Positions 29,995 through 38,950 of a DNA stretch of 64,000 bases are shown here, piece by piece (positions within the stretch are counted from its first letter, which is position 1; each line of letters begins with the position of its first letter). Under the pieces are notes generated by a model. It was not told where the DNA came from and did no database searches. It saw only the letters and a list, made by a program, of their open reading frames with translations. This DNA comes from Mucilaginibacter rubeus. Lineage in GTDB: Bacteria; Bacteroidota; Bacteroidia; Sphingobacteriales; Sphingobacteriaceae. The stretch covers positions 5,456,001 through 5,520,000 of the forward strand of contig NZ_CP043450.1 in assembly GCF_003286415.2 (NCBI RefSeq). Reading direction: 5' to 3'. A program made the position numbers and the translations under genes.

Positions 29995-30711
29995 ATGAAA
30001 ACAGTTCAGCGAAAATTAACAAGGCGGGCAGGCATTATCGGGATGGTGTGTTTGCTGGCAGCAACCCTCAGCTCGTGTTTAAAGGATCATAACAATTACG
30101 TTCAGCCGGAAGTGGCGCTCGTTTCCGTTATCAATGCCTCACCAGATTCTGATCCGGTTGATTTTTACCTGGAACCCAACAGGGCCAATAACTTCCCCAT
30201 CCGGTACGGTCACGGTATAGATTACGTTAACGCTTATCCCGGTAAAAGAACAGCTACCTTTTATGTTTCGGGCACTAAGCAAAAAGTTGCGGCCGATACC
30301 ATCGACCTGACAGCCAAAAAACTTTACTCGGTATACCTGGCCAATACTGCAGGCAAACGCGACGTAATTTTTGTTGCCGATTCCATCGTTCAACCGGCAG
30401 CTGGCATGGCAAGTATCCGCCTGGCCAACTTAAGTGCCGATGCGGGCGCTGTTGACCTGGTTACTTCAAAAGACAGTGTCCTGGCAACTAACAAAGCTTA
30501 CAAACAAGTTTCAAACTTTGTTACCATTAAAGGCAGTAATACTTATACCCTTAACATTCGTCAAAAAGGCACTACTACGGTATTAGCCAGCCTTACTAAT
30601 GTTACCTTACGCGCCGGTTCGGTATATACCATTTGGTTGCAGGGCATAGCCTCAGCTACTGATGATAAAAAATTAAGTGCGGGTATTCAAACCAACGTTT
30701 TCTACTATTAA
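29995..30711 (+). CDS. DUF4397-domain lipoprotein
   Basis: The 238-residue protein starts with a lipoprotein signal (basic start, hydrophobic stretch, lipobox LSSC at about residue 29). The rest is a DUF4397 beta-sandwich repeat: 'VSVINASPDSDPVDFYL' and 'ASIRLANLSADAGAVDLV' are the two copies of the family's opening strand. It is probably anchored in the outer membrane. Function unknown. A strong terminator follows, so it is a single-gene unit. Confidence 0.86.
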   Translation: MKTVQRKLTRRAGIIGMVCLLAATLSSCLKDHNNYVQPEVALVSVINASPDSDPVDFYLEPNRANNFPIRYGHGIDYVNAYPGKRTATFYVSGTKQKVAADTIDLTAKKLYSVYLANTAGKRDVIFVADSIVQPAAGMASIRLANLSADAGAVDLVTSKDSVLATNKAYKQVSNFVTIKGSNTYTLNIRQKGTTTVLASLTNVTLRAGSVYTIWLQGIASATDDKKLSAGIQTNVFYY

Positions 30712-30732
30712 ATAAACCTTTACCTATGTTGT

Positions 30733-30765
30733 AAAACCCGGCCCTGGTGCCGGGTTTTATTTTTT
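30733..30765 (+). terminator. Rho-independent terminator
   Basis: A 10-bp stem AAAACCCGGC (30733-30742) with GCCGGGTTTT (30749-30758), 6-base loop, then ATTTTTT. Confidence 0.88.
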
Positions 30766-30881
30766 GCAGACCACCTATCAGGTTAACAATTTGATAATAT
30801 AAACTTCGCCATATTTAAACCTTGCCGTTATACATTTAACCTGTTAATGTTTTTTTGATAAACCTCAAATTTCCGGAAAAG

Positions 30882-31673
30882 ATGGATGAGCGCGTAGTGA
30901 TTATTGTGCCGGCCCGCATGGCTTCAAGTCGTTTATATGGCAAAGTAATGCTGCCAATATCAGGTAAAAGTTTATTGGCACGTATGGTGGAACGCATTGG
31001 CATGATCCAGCATCAGGCCAGTATTGTTATTGCCACCACCGAGGGTAGCGAAGATGATGTTATTGCACAGGAGGCCGAAAACCTTAACATTGCATGCTAC
31101 CGTGGTAGCCTGAGCAATTTGTTGGACAGGCATTACCAGGCAGCTAAATTTTTCAATGCCGACGTAGTTGTAAAAATCCCTGCCGATTGCCCGCTGATTG
31201 ATCCGCGGATCATTGATAAAGTACTGGAACACTTTTTCAGCAACAGACAAAAGTTCGACTACGTGAGCAATCTGTACCCCGCTACCTACCCCGATGGTAA
31301 CGACGTAGAAGTAATGACCATGGCCTGTTTGAAACAAGCCTGGGAAAATGCCGGTCGCCCGTATGATCTGGAGCATACCTCACCATACATCTACGAAAAC
31401 CCGCTTATTTTCAATATAGGTAACGTAACCTGGGAAACCGGCCTGGATTATTCCATGTCGCACCGTTTTGCGCTTGATCACCCGGAAGATTTTTACTTTA
31501 TTGAACGCGTGTTCAAAGAACTGTACCCGGTTTGTAATCGTTTTTCATGCCAGGATATCATTAACCTGCTGAAACTAAAACCAGAGATCTACGAAATTAA
31601 CGCCCCATATAACAGCACCAACTGGTACAACAAACACCTGAGCGAAGTAAAGCCGGAGTTTGCGATGGCTTGA
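30882..31673 (+). CDS. SpsF-like cytidylyltransferase
   Basis: The 263-residue protein is a Rossmann-like nucleotidyltransferase of the CMP-sugar (SpsF/KdsB) family: 'VIIVPARMASSRLYGKVM' is the CTP-binding start, 'VVKIPADCPLIDPRIIDKVL' the metal Asp site, and 'VSNLYPATYPDGNDVEVM' typical of SpsF. I prefer ATG 30882 to the TTG at 30855 because the conserved fold begins at once after it. It would activate a sugar acid for surface glycan; no other glycan genes are adjacent, so its pathway is open. Confidence 0.85.
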   Translation: MDERVVIIVPARMASSRLYGKVMLPISGKSLLARMVERIGMIQHQASIVIATTEGSEDDVIAQEAENLNIACYRGSLSNLLDRHYQAAKFFNADVVVKIPADCPLIDPRIIDKVLEHFFSNRQKFDYVSNLYPATYPDGNDVEVMTMACLKQAWENAGRPYDLEHTSPYIYENPLIFNIGNVTWETGLDYSMSHRFALDHPEDFYFIERVFKELYPVCNRFSCQDIINLLKLKPEIYEINAPYNSTNWYNKHLSEVKPEFAMA

Positions 31674-31792
31674 TTTAGTGATTAGGATTGGTCTGCGTTC
31701 GATATTTGATAGAGATCATCATTGAACGTATGGTGCAAGTGTTGTGCGGTTTTCCGTGAGATGCCCACTAGTGCTACCACAATGCTAAATGT

Positions 31793-31884
31793 TCTGACCC
31801 CGAATTCGTCGAATTAAAGAATTTATAGAATTCCATATCTTTTCATTCTGCTAATTCATTAATTCTAAAAATTCCGGTTCAGAC
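31793..31884. repeat. Long imperfect palindrome ('GTCTGAACCGGAATTTTTAG' family)
   Basis: TCTGACCCCGAATTCGTCGA at the left pairs imperfectly with AATTCCGGTTCAGAC at the right; the interior is repeated GAATT/AATTC words. It lies in the 311-base gap 31674-31984, which holds no gene. Repeats of the same style are familiar from other Bacteroidota genomes, from memory. Confidence 0.65.
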
Positions 31885-31984
31885 AAATTCCGAAATAATT
31901 TCCCCTCCCTTGTCCTATTCCCCCATTCTCATTTGATATAGAGGTGTAATTCATATATTTAATTAACCTTTAAAATCTAAAAAG

Positions 31985-32338
31985 ATGGACGAATTCGTTT
32001 TAATTTTCAGGCACGAAGATGGCAACAAGGTAGCTTCTCCCGAACAGATCCAAATCTGGATGAAACAAACTATGGACTGGATTGGTGGCATTGCTGCTCA
32101 AAATAAGTTTGTTAGCGGCACCGGTCTGCCCTTTGCCGATGCTAAAATTGTAGGGCACGGTGGCGTGGTTACCAACGGCCCATTCGGTGAAATCAAAGAA
32201 ACCATAGGCGGCTTCATTACTGTAAAGGCCGATTCGGTTGAAGAAGCTGTTGAATTTGCTAAAGGCTGCCCGGTACTGCAAGGGCCCGGCAATACCGTTG
32301 AGGTGCGAAAAATCGCAAAGAATGACGGTGTGCATTAA
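31985..32338 (+). CDS. YCII-related (DGPF-type) protein
   Basis: The 117-residue protein matches the YCII/DGPF domain: 'NGPFGEIKETIGGFITVKADSVEEAVEFAKGCP' and the ending 'GNTVEVRKI' correspond to the family's DGPF-E-KE-GG and EVR blocks (here NGPF). Such proteins form ferredoxin-like dimers of unknown chemistry and are the regular genomic partner of ECF42-group sigma factors, one of which follows. A palindromic repeat separates the two genes. Confidence 0.9.
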   Translation: MDEFVLIFRHEDGNKVASPEQIQIWMKQTMDWIGGIAAQNKFVSGTGLPFADAKIVGHGGVVTNGPFGEIKETIGGFITVKADSVEEAVEFAKGCPVLQGPGNTVEVRKIAKNDGVH

Positions 32339-32359
32339 ACAATTCAAAGTATAAATTTA

Positions 32360-32447
32360 TGTCATTGCGAGGAACGAAGCAATCGCATGCTATACAGAGC
32401 GGCTATTCTTCCGTGCGATTGCCACGTCGTTCCTCCTCGCAATGACA
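32360..32447. repeat. REP-like palindrome ('GTCATTGCGAGG' family), copy 1
   Basis: Imperfect inverted repeat: TGTCATTGCGAGGAACGAAG (32360 on) pairs with CGTTCCTCCTCGCAATGACA (ending 32447). A second, perfect copy is at 54549-54647. Arms of this kind are mobile palindromes in many bacteria. Confidence 0.82.
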
Positions 32448-32463
32448 TATTTGGTTATTCCTC

Positions 32464-33696
32464 ATGCAAACCCAGGAACTCATCCCACATTTATTCCGTA
32501 CAGAGTACAGTAAAATAATATCGGTGCTATGCCGCCGCTTTGGGTTTGATCAGATGGAAACCGCGGAGGATATAGCCAGCGATACTTTCCTTACCGCGGC
32601 GCAGGCCTGGAGTTATAAGGGTATTCCGTCCAATCCAACGGCCTGGCTTTATAACGTTGCTAAAAACAAGGCAAAAAACCATTTACAGCGTAACACCATT
32701 TTTGAAAGCAAGGTATCTCCGGAAATAAAAACCGATGATGCTTATGAACAGGATATCGATCTATCCCCTAAAAACATTACCGACAGCCAGCTACAGATGA
32801 TGTTTGCCATCTGCCACCCGGCTATACAGCCCGAAGCCCAGATCGGGCTTTCTTTACGGATCCTTTGCGGTTTTGGGATTGATGAAGTTGCCGAGGCTTT
32901 CCTGGCAAGTAAAGAGACCATTAATAAACGCCTGTTCAGGGCTAAGGAAAAAATCCGCAACGAAAACATAAAAATTGAAATGCCTAATTTGGCTGAGATG
33001 GATAACCGCCTGGAAAATGTATTAACTACCATTTACCTGTTGTTCAGCGAGGGCTATTATTCGGTAAGTCAAAACCAGGTATTGCGTAAAGACCTCTGCT
33101 TTGAGGCTATGCGCCTTTGTCATATGCTTATTGAAAACGAAAGCACCAACAAACCGCCGGTTAACGCCCTGCTTTCGCTCATGTATTTTCACGCTTCCCG
33201 GTTTGAGGCACGTACAGACCAAAACGGCGGACTGATATTATACGACGATCAGGACACCAACCTCTGGAACCAGGATCTTGTAGCCAAAGGCGCCTGGTAT
33301 TTAAACCAGGCCACTACAGGTAACCGCCTATCAAAATATCACCTTGAAGCCAGCATAGCTTATTGGCACACCCAAAAAACAGATACAAAAGAAAAATGGG
33401 AAAACATATTGCAGCTTTATAACCGCCTGCTGCAAATAGCTTACTCACCGGTAGCTGCACTTAACCGCACCTTCGCGCTTGCCAAAGCTAATAGCCCTGA
33501 GGAAGCTATTATTGAAGCCGAAAAGCTTCAACTTACCGGTAACCAATTTTACTATACACTATTGGGCGAACTGTACACCGGTATTGATTATGAACAGGCA
33601 AAATCAAACTTTGAAAAAGCCTTAACGCTGATAAAAACACCTGCCGATACCGCCATTATTCAAAGTAAGATAGATAGGCTTACACAAATGCGATAA
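32464..33696 (+). CDS. ECF42-like sigma factor with C-terminal TPR-like extension
   Basis: The 410-residue protein starts as an ECF sigma (region 2 'QMETAEDIASDTFLTAAQAW...PTAWLYNVAKNKAKNHLQR', about 25-75; region 4 'GFGIDEVAEAFLASKETINKRLFRAKEKI', about 139-167) and continues with about 230 residues of helical repeats ('EGYYSVSQNQVLRKDLCFEAMRLCHML', 'ALLSLMYFHASRFEAR', 'VAALNRTFALAKANSPEEAI'). This fusion defines the ECF42 group, where the extension replaces an anti-sigma factor. Pairing with the upstream YCII protein supports the call. The activating signal is not known for the group in Bacteroidota. Confidence 0.92.
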   Translation: MQTQELIPHLFRTEYSKIISVLCRRFGFDQMETAEDIASDTFLTAAQAWSYKGIPSNPTAWLYNVAKNKAKNHLQRNTIFESKVSPEIKTDDAYEQDIDLSPKNITDSQLQMMFAICHPAIQPEAQIGLSLRILCGFGIDEVAEAFLASKETINKRLFRAKEKIRNENIKIEMPNLAEMDNRLENVLTTIYLLFSEGYYSVSQNQVLRKDLCFEAMRLCHMLIENESTNKPPVNALLSLMYFHASRFEARTDQNGGLILYDDQDTNLWNQDLVAKGAWYLNQATTGNRLSKYHLEASIAYWHTQKTDTKEKWENILQLYNRLLQIAYSPVAALNRTFALAKANSPEEAIIEAEKLQLTGNQFYYTLLGELYTGIDYEQAKSNFEKALTLIKTPADTAIIQSKIDRLTQMR

Positions 33697-33702
33697 AAAC
33701 AA

Positions 33703-33745
33703 AAAAGGAACATATCTTTAAGATAAAGACATGTTCCTTTTGATT
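33703..33745. terminator. Terminator between convergent genes
   Basis: AAAAGGAACAT (33703-33713) pairs with ATGTTCCTTTT (33731-33741); the loop contains a small inner hairpin. A and T runs flank both sides. Confidence 0.75.
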
Positions 33746-33769
33746 TAATACATTAAAACCTTATTGCCC

Positions 33770-34741
33770 TTACTTAGGCAATCCGCCTAAAAACTCCAGT
33801 ACATCCTGTCCTATTTCTTTGGCATGTGTTTCTAACGCAAAATGGCCGGTGTTATAAAACTTAACTGTCGCGTTGGGATTATCCCTTTTGTAACCTTCGG
33901 CGCCTGTAGGTAAAAAGAACGGATCTTTATTCCCCCAAACGGCTAACAGTTTTGGCTTGTGCTCTCTGAAATAAGCCTGAAATTTAGGATACAAAGCCAC
34001 GTTGGTACGATAGTCAAGCATCAGGTCAAGCTGAATTTCCACATTTCCGGGACGGTCGAGGGTTTGCTGGTCGAGGATATAACTTTCAGGAGCAATTAAT
34101 GAGGGATCGGATACACCTTCAAAATATTGAAACCTGGTCATTTTTTCTTTTACGAAATCCCTTAAGGCATCTCTGTTTTCCTGGCTTGGATCCTGCCAGT
34201 ATTTTTGGATAGGATTCCAGCCGCTGCTCAGGCCTTCTTCATAGGCATTACCATTTTGAGAGATGATGCCTGTTATTTTTTCCGGATTAGCCAAAGCCAG
34301 TCTTAAACCGATAGGAGCGCCGTAATCAAATATGTAAATGGCAAAACGCTTCAGGCCAAGCTCGTCAATAAATGCCTGCATGGTATTCGCCAGGTTATCA
34401 AAAGTATATTTAAACTGGGTATGATCCGGCATGTCAGAAAACCCAAAACCAGGCAGATCAGGAGCCAATACATGGAATTTTGTACTTAAAGTTGGGATCA
34501 GGTTCCTGAACATGTGCGACGATGTTGGGTAGCCATGCAATAACAAAATAGTTGGCGCATCTTTAGGTCCTGCTTCGCGATAAAAAATATTTAAGCCATT
34601 AGCTTTGATGTTGCGGTAATGAATTTGATTGGTTTCCATGGTTTGTGTTTTTATAGTTGAGTTTTTTGTTGATTGCGCATAAGCCCCCGCTACAAAGGTA
34701 GTAGCAGCCAAAGCGGTTATTATCAGATTTTTAATTTTCAT
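33770..34741 (-). CDS. Exported alpha/beta hydrolase (epoxide hydrolase/dehalogenase-like)
   Basis: The 323-residue protein has a signal peptide (ending 'FVAGAYAQ', residue 23) and an alpha/beta-hydrolase fold: 'LLLHGYPTSSHMFRNLIP' (oxyanion, HGxP), nucleophile Asp139 in 'IYIFDYGAPIG', and His near 304 in 'NTGHFALETH'. An Asp nucleophile points to the epoxide-hydrolase/haloalkane-dehalogenase branch rather than to esterases. It is divergent from a LysR gene, the likely regulator. Its natural substrate is unknown. Confidence 0.87.
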   Translation of the reverse strand: MKIKNLIITALAATTFVAGAYAQSTKNSTIKTQTMETNQIHYRNIKANGLNIFYREAGPKDAPTILLLHGYPTSSHMFRNLIPTLSTKFHVLAPDLPGFGFSDMPDHTQFKYTFDNLANTMQAFIDELGLKRFAIYIFDYGAPIGLRLALANPEKITGIISQNGNAYEEGLSSGWNPIQKYWQDPSQENRDALRDFVKEKMTRFQYFEGVSDPSLIAPESYILDQQTLDRPGNVEIQLDLMLDYRTNVALYPKFQAYFREHKPKLLAVWGNKDPFFLPTGAEGYKRDNPNATVKFYNTGHFALETHAKEIGQDVLEFLGGLPK

Positions 34742-34767
34742 TTGCTGTGTTTTGATGATTCAAAATT

Positions 34768-34779
34768 AATATCGATATT
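34768..34779. promoter_or_regulatory. Candidate LysR binding site in the divergent hydrolase/LysR region
   Basis: AATATCGATATT is a perfect palindrome of T-N11-A type in the 89-base gap; two further ACGAT half-sites follow at 34791-34810. LysR regulators usually bind such sites between themselves and a divergent target. Confidence 0.4.
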
Positions 34780-34830
34780 TGATTATTAAAAACGATTAAT
34801 AACGATATTAACAATCATAAATTGTAATTT

Positions 34831-35685
34831 ATGAACACTAATGACCTGAGGATATTTGAAGCAGTAGCCGCTAATGGTAGTTTTACTAAAGCCGCCGAAG
34901 CCATGTTTACCGTACAATCGAATGTTACCGCACGTATAAAAAACCTGGAAGAAGAATTTGGAGCAGATCTGTTCACCCGCACATCACGCAAGGTAGCACT
35001 GACAAGCGCGGGCGAAACCCTGATGCAATACAGCAAACAGATTGACCATTTGATGCAGGAAGCTAAAAAGGATATCAAAAAATTCAGCCAGGTGAGCGGC
35101 AACCTTAAAATTGGCTGTATTGAAACTACTATGGCTTTTAAAGTTCCGGATATCCTTACCCGTTTTACCGAAGCCTACCCGGATGTCGACCTGGAGTTTA
35201 AATCGCAAATGCGCAGCGACCTCATCAATGACGTGATCAACTATAAACTGGACGCGGCCTTTGTATCGGCGCCTATCAATTCACCCGAGTTGGAGCAGTT
35301 GCACATTAAAGAAGAACAACTGGTGATCCTTGCCCCGGCCCATGGCCCCGAGCTAAAGGAATTGCTCACGAAACAGCCGCTTAAGATCATCGTATTTGAC
35401 CAGGGGTGTGTATTTCGGGCCCGGTTGGAAGCATGGCTTAACGCCAAGGGCATCATCCAATATAAAAGCATCATACTGAATTCGCTGGAAGGGATCATCA
35501 ATTTTGTAGAAGCCGGTTTGGGTATCAGCATTCTCCCTGCCGAGCTGATTGAGCAGTATTACTCGGGCCGTAAGCTTAAAACACACATGCTTAATAAAGA
35601 ACTGGGTACAATGTCAACGGTGCTCATCTACCGTAAAAATGTACCGCAGTCAAGAGCACTGAAGGCTTTTGTGGAAATGTATTGA
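34831..35685 (+). CDS. LysR-family transcriptional regulator
   Basis: The 284-residue protein has the LysR helix-turn-helix at the start ('LRIFEAVAANGSFTKAAEAMFTVQSNVTARIKNLEEEFGADLFTR', residues 6-50) and a periplasmic-binding-like effector domain (about 90-284). It is transcribed away from the exported hydrolase gene and probably controls it. The effector is unknown. Confidence 0.94.
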   Translation: MNTNDLRIFEAVAANGSFTKAAEAMFTVQSNVTARIKNLEEEFGADLFTRTSRKVALTSAGETLMQYSKQIDHLMQEAKKDIKKFSQVSGNLKIGCIETTMAFKVPDILTRFTEAYPDVDLEFKSQMRSDLINDVINYKLDAAFVSAPINSPELEQLHIKEEQLVILAPAHGPELKELLTKQPLKIIVFDQGCVFRARLEAWLNAKGIIQYKSIILNSLEGIINFVEAGLGISILPAELIEQYYSGRKLKTHMLNKELGTMSTVLIYRKNVPQSRALKAFVEMY

Positions 35686-35777
35686 TCCGGGGACTTCTCA
35701 TTAACATTCAAAACCTTAATTTGCAGTATCATTCTTACTGGTGATCATTACCAATTTTCTATAAATCTTAATTAGCG

Positions 35778-36185
35778 ATGGAAAACAATATCGGCACAAA
35801 AGAAAACCCGATGGCATTAAAAACGCCGCCATTAACATCAGATTATACTATGCATCTGGATACAAAAGATAACAAACCGATATTGGTTTGTACCGTTGGC
35901 AAAACCGTGCTCCATTACGATTACCGCTGCCTGGCCGACTTGCATGCTATGTTAACCGCTCATGGGGACTGGATGGAGCTTGGCAGCGCCGACGAGCAAA
36001 AGCCGGCAAAGGAAGGAACGGTTGAGGCCTGGGGGCGCTCGGAAAATAATCCTGTTGGCGGATGGTATGGCTTAAAGAAAGGATTGCGGGGGCGTTTTGC
36101 CATGTACGTACCTCCACTGATGGAGGCCTTAGGTATGGTTGAGCTAACACATGATGCCAAAGGCAATAAAGTAAAAGCAAAATAA
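35778..36185 (+). CDS. Conserved cytoplasmic protein (DUF6855-like, from memory)
   Basis: A 135-residue soluble protein with no signal or membrane segment. Clear but unfamiliar conserved features are 'TVLHYDYRCLADLHAML', 'HGDWMELGSADEQKPA' and 'GGWYGLKKGLRGRFAMYVPPLMEALGM'. I connect it with the family annotated DUF6855, from memory and not verified. No function can be proposed. It is a single gene ending in a strong hairpin that overlaps its stop codon. Confidence 0.72.
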   Translation: MENNIGTKENPMALKTPPLTSDYTMHLDTKDNKPILVCTVGKTVLHYDYRCLADLHAMLTAHGDWMELGSADEQKPAKEGTVEAWGRSENNPVGGWYGLKKGLRGRFAMYVPPLMEALGMVELTHDAKGNKVKAK

Positions 36186-36223
36186 TAAGAACGGGCTGCT
36201 TTAACAAACAGCCCGTTCTTATT
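36184..36223. terminator. Bidirectional terminator
   Basis: A perfect 15-bp stem (AATAAGAACGGGCTG, 36184-36198 with 36209-36223) with a 10-base loop, between convergent genes. Confidence 0.85.
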
Positions 36224-36238
36224 GGTATTTATTAGCGC

Positions 36239-37471
36239 TTATTCGCCCTTTGTTGGATCATTAACAATGCCCGCAAATAATATCAAGCCAGTTTTCATTT
36301 CCCTGATCGCGAAAATAAATGGCTTATCTAAAATGATATTTTTTGTAGGTGCCGCTGTGAGCCCCATGCCAACCTCCGTTACGGCTGCGGCTTCGGTGCC
36401 ATCCTCATTCACATCAATATAGGCTTTATGCTTTACTTCGGTTATGGTAAGTCCGGTTGAATTGATCCGGCTAAAATCAGCCTGATCGCTGAAAGCAATA
36501 CTCATTCCCAATGATTTTAAGATCGCTTTTAAATCGACACCGTAGCTGAATTTAAACTTAGGAAAGGTGATATTTGATTTGCTGCCGGTAAGTTTCCCCA
36601 TCAATGTATTCCACTTATCCGAATCGAGACCGAGGGCAAAGGCTTTTACATCGGCATCGGGCATGATCATTACCATACTGTACCTGCTGTTGCTATATGG
36701 CAGCTCAACCACGGTGGCTTCACTATCAAAAGCTACGTTAAGGTTGACATCATTATTGGTCATGAAACTGGCTTGCACCGTAGTGTTATCGGCAAGATGA
36801 AAGGCTGTTTTATAAGTCTTGCCAGCATCAAACCGGGTTTTCCAGGTACTTTTAAAGTAAATGGCATTAATAAGAAACATTTTGGCCCCGTCATTTATCT
36901 GATCTATGATCTTGGTGATCTTGTTATTGGTTTGCCCGCTCACCCAACTATTAATAGTATTCGCAGATCCTGTTTTATCGTTAAAATCAAGCGCTTTTAC
37001 CTCGGCATTATAAAAATCGGTATTGGTTTTTATGAATGCAGGCAGCGGTGTAAAACTATTAGCGTACCAGATGGAATTGGCTATTTTAAGTGTTGTATTT
37101 GGGTCAAGATCAGGAAGATTGGTAATCAGGTTATGATGATAGCTATTCACCTGATCCTCGGTAAAACCATCAAAATCCATTGTTTTACGAATATCGGTAA
37201 GCGTTTGCCCGGCGGCGCCATTACTGGTCATGCCAACAGCAAAGCTTACACTCAATGGCGAGAGGATTAGATTTTGGCTATTGGAGACAGTTCCCAGACC
37301 TGCTTTAAACAGTTTTAAGGTAAAAGCATTGCCGGGGCCTACTTGCTGTTGCTCAATTGCCGAAAGCACCAGGTCTTTACCCGGGCCGTTATTAATTGGG
37401 CCATTACCTCCTTTTTTACAGGCGGCCATCGCCAAAATCCCAATGCTAAGTAAGGTTAGTTTGCGCATCAT
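36239..37471 (-). CDS. Serpin-family protease inhibitor lipoprotein
   Basis: The 410-residue protein has a lipobox (MAAC, about Cys18) and a complete serpin fold from about residue 45. The serpin signatures 'FLINAIYFKSTWKTRFD' and 'DKPFIFAIREMKTGLILFAGIVNDP' are present. The reactive-centre hinge 'DGTEAAAVTEV' (357-367) has the small residues that inhibitory serpins need to insert the loop as a strand. The loop following is 'GMGLTAAPT', so P1 is probably a small or aliphatic residue, pointing to an elastase-like target, by inference. It is on the cell surface or in the periplasm. The gene is divergent from an exported phosphatase-superfamily gene. Confidence 0.93.
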   Translation of the reverse strand: MMRKLTLLSIGILAMAACKKGGNGPINNGPGKDLVLSAIEQQQVGPGNAFTLKLFKAGLGTVSNSQNLILSPLSVSFAVGMTSNGAAGQTLTDIRKTMDFDGFTEDQVNSYHHNLITNLPDLDPNTTLKIANSIWYANSFTPLPAFIKTNTDFYNAEVKALDFNDKTGSANTINSWVSGQTNNKITKIIDQINDGAKMFLINAIYFKSTWKTRFDAGKTYKTAFHLADNTTVQASFMTNNDVNLNVAFDSEATVVELPYSNSRYSMVMIMPDADVKAFALGLDSDKWNTLMGKLTGSKSNITFPKFKFSYGVDLKAILKSLGMSIAFSDQADFSRINSTGLTITEVKHKAYIDVNEDGTEAAAVTEVGMGLTAAPTKNIILDKPFIFAIREMKTGLILFAGIVNDPTKGE

Positions 37472-37622
37472 AGTTGATAGGTTTATAATTACATTACGAA
37501 AAGCAAATTACTTACGCTACAGGGAGTTAAAATTAATGCGGATAAAAAAGTATAACAATTTTTTAACTTCCGGGCTTGTTAAAACACCGTAGTTTAGTCC
37601 TTTAAAATACTCATTTATACTG

Positions 37623-38867
37623 ATGCGAAATCTACTTAAAACCGCGGCCCTTGCGCTGCTGGTATTAGCCGGGATCAATGCCGCTGCACAAACCCGTAAG
37701 GCTGTTTTTATTATTGCCGATGGCATCCCTGCCGATGTAATTGAAAAGCTAAATACGCCTAACCTCAAACTGATAGCTAAACAGGGCACCTATCTTCGTG
37801 CTCATGTTGGCGGCGAAAAAGGAGGTTATTCGCAAACACCAACCATATCGGCCAATGGCTATAACAGTTTACTCACTGCTACCTGGGTAAACAAGCACAA
37901 CGTTTGGGGCAATGACATCAAAGCGCCTAATTATAACTACTGGAACGTATTCAGGATGTTTAAAAACGCGTATCCCAATAAAAAAACAGCCATATTCAGC
38001 AGCTGGACAGATAACCGCACCAAGCTTATAGGCGATAAATTACCTGAAGCCGGAAACATCCATCCGGATTATGCTTATGACGGTTATGAACTTGATACCG
38101 TTAAATTTCCGCATGATAAGGCCGGGAATTATATGCACCTCATTGATGAACAGGTAGTATCATCTGCAGCGGAATGTATTAAAGACAAAGCTCCCGACCT
38201 TTCATGGGTATATTTGGAGTATACCGACGATATGGGCCATAGATACGGCGACAGCCCGCAATATTATGACGCCATTGAAAAAATGGACGCGCAGGTTGGC
38301 AAGATCTGGGCTGCCATACAATATCGCAAACAACATTTTAAAGAGGATTGGCTGATCTTCATCACAACGGATCATGGCCGCAGCGAGGCTACTGGTAAGG
38401 ACCATGGCGGTCAAAGCGCCCGCCAACGCTCTACCTGGATGGTTACCAGCTATCGCCCGCTAAACAACTATGCTAAATACTATACCCCGGGTATTGTGGA
38501 TATCACGCCTTCAATCAACAGCTTTTTGAATGTAAAAGTACCGGAAGCGCAGCAACGCGAAATGGATGGCATCCCGCTTATCGGCGCGGTATCTGTTGCT
38601 GAACCTATGGCTAACTATGTACAAGGTTCGTTAGATATTAGCTGGAAAGCGCTTGACTCAGAAGGTAATGTAAAGATCTGGGTAGCTGCTGACAACGTGT
38701 ATAAAGAAGGCCAAGCCGATGAATACAAATTATTAGCTACCGTACCTGTTACCAATGAGCATGCACTGGTTGATGTTAAAAATATGCCTTCCAAATTTTA
38801 CAAGATCTGTATTGAAGGCCTTAACAATACAGTTAACCGTTGGATTATATTGGATGATAAAAAATAG
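37623..38867 (+). CDS. Exported alkaline-phosphatase-superfamily enzyme
   Basis: The 414-residue protein has a signal peptide (ending 'INAAAQ', residue 23) and the metal-hydrolase core of the nucleotide pyrophosphatase/phosphodiesterase group: 'AVFIIADGIPADVIEKLNTPNL' (first metal Asp), nucleophile Thr in 'SQTPTISANGYNSL', 'YTDDMGHRYGD' and 'ITTDHGRSEATGKDHGG' (metal Asp and His). It should hydrolyse a phosphodiester or phosphomonoester outside the cytoplasm with two zinc ions. The C-terminal 100 residues form a small beta domain. The exact substrate is unknown. Confidence 0.88.
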   Translation: MRNLLKTAALALLVLAGINAAAQTRKAVFIIADGIPADVIEKLNTPNLKLIAKQGTYLRAHVGGEKGGYSQTPTISANGYNSLLTATWVNKHNVWGNDIKAPNYNYWNVFRMFKNAYPNKKTAIFSSWTDNRTKLIGDKLPEAGNIHPDYAYDGYELDTVKFPHDKAGNYMHLIDEQVVSSAAECIKDKAPDLSWVYLEYTDDMGHRYGDSPQYYDAIEKMDAQVGKIWAAIQYRKQHFKEDWLIFITTDHGRSEATGKDHGGQSARQRSTWMVTSYRPLNNYAKYYTPGIVDITPSINSFLNVKVPEAQQREMDGIPLIGAVSVAEPMANYVQGSLDISWKALDSEGNVKIWVAADNVYKEGQADEYKLLATVPVTNEHALVDVKNMPSKFYKICIEGLNNTVNRWIILDDKK

Positions 38868-38915
38868 ATAGTCTGGCATCAAGAGCGAAAACCTGGTCGA
38901 CTCAGCAAACTTTTT

Positions 38916-38950
38916 ACCCCTTTCTGCTTCGCATAGAGGGGTTTTCTTTT
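38916..38950 (+). terminator. Probable terminator
   Basis: ACCCCT (38916-38921) pairs with AGGGGT (38937-38942), with weaker extension inward, followed by TTTCTTTTTATT. It lies 48 bases after the phosphatase-superfamily gene. Confidence 0.55.

Noticed and set aside
29892..30092. 66-codon frame before the DUF4397 lipoprotein
   Set aside because: It overlaps the lipoprotein signal region in another frame and has no recognisable feature.
30855..30881. TTG start for the SpsF-like gene
   Set aside because: The added nine residues have no family character, and ATG 30882 begins right before the conserved fold.
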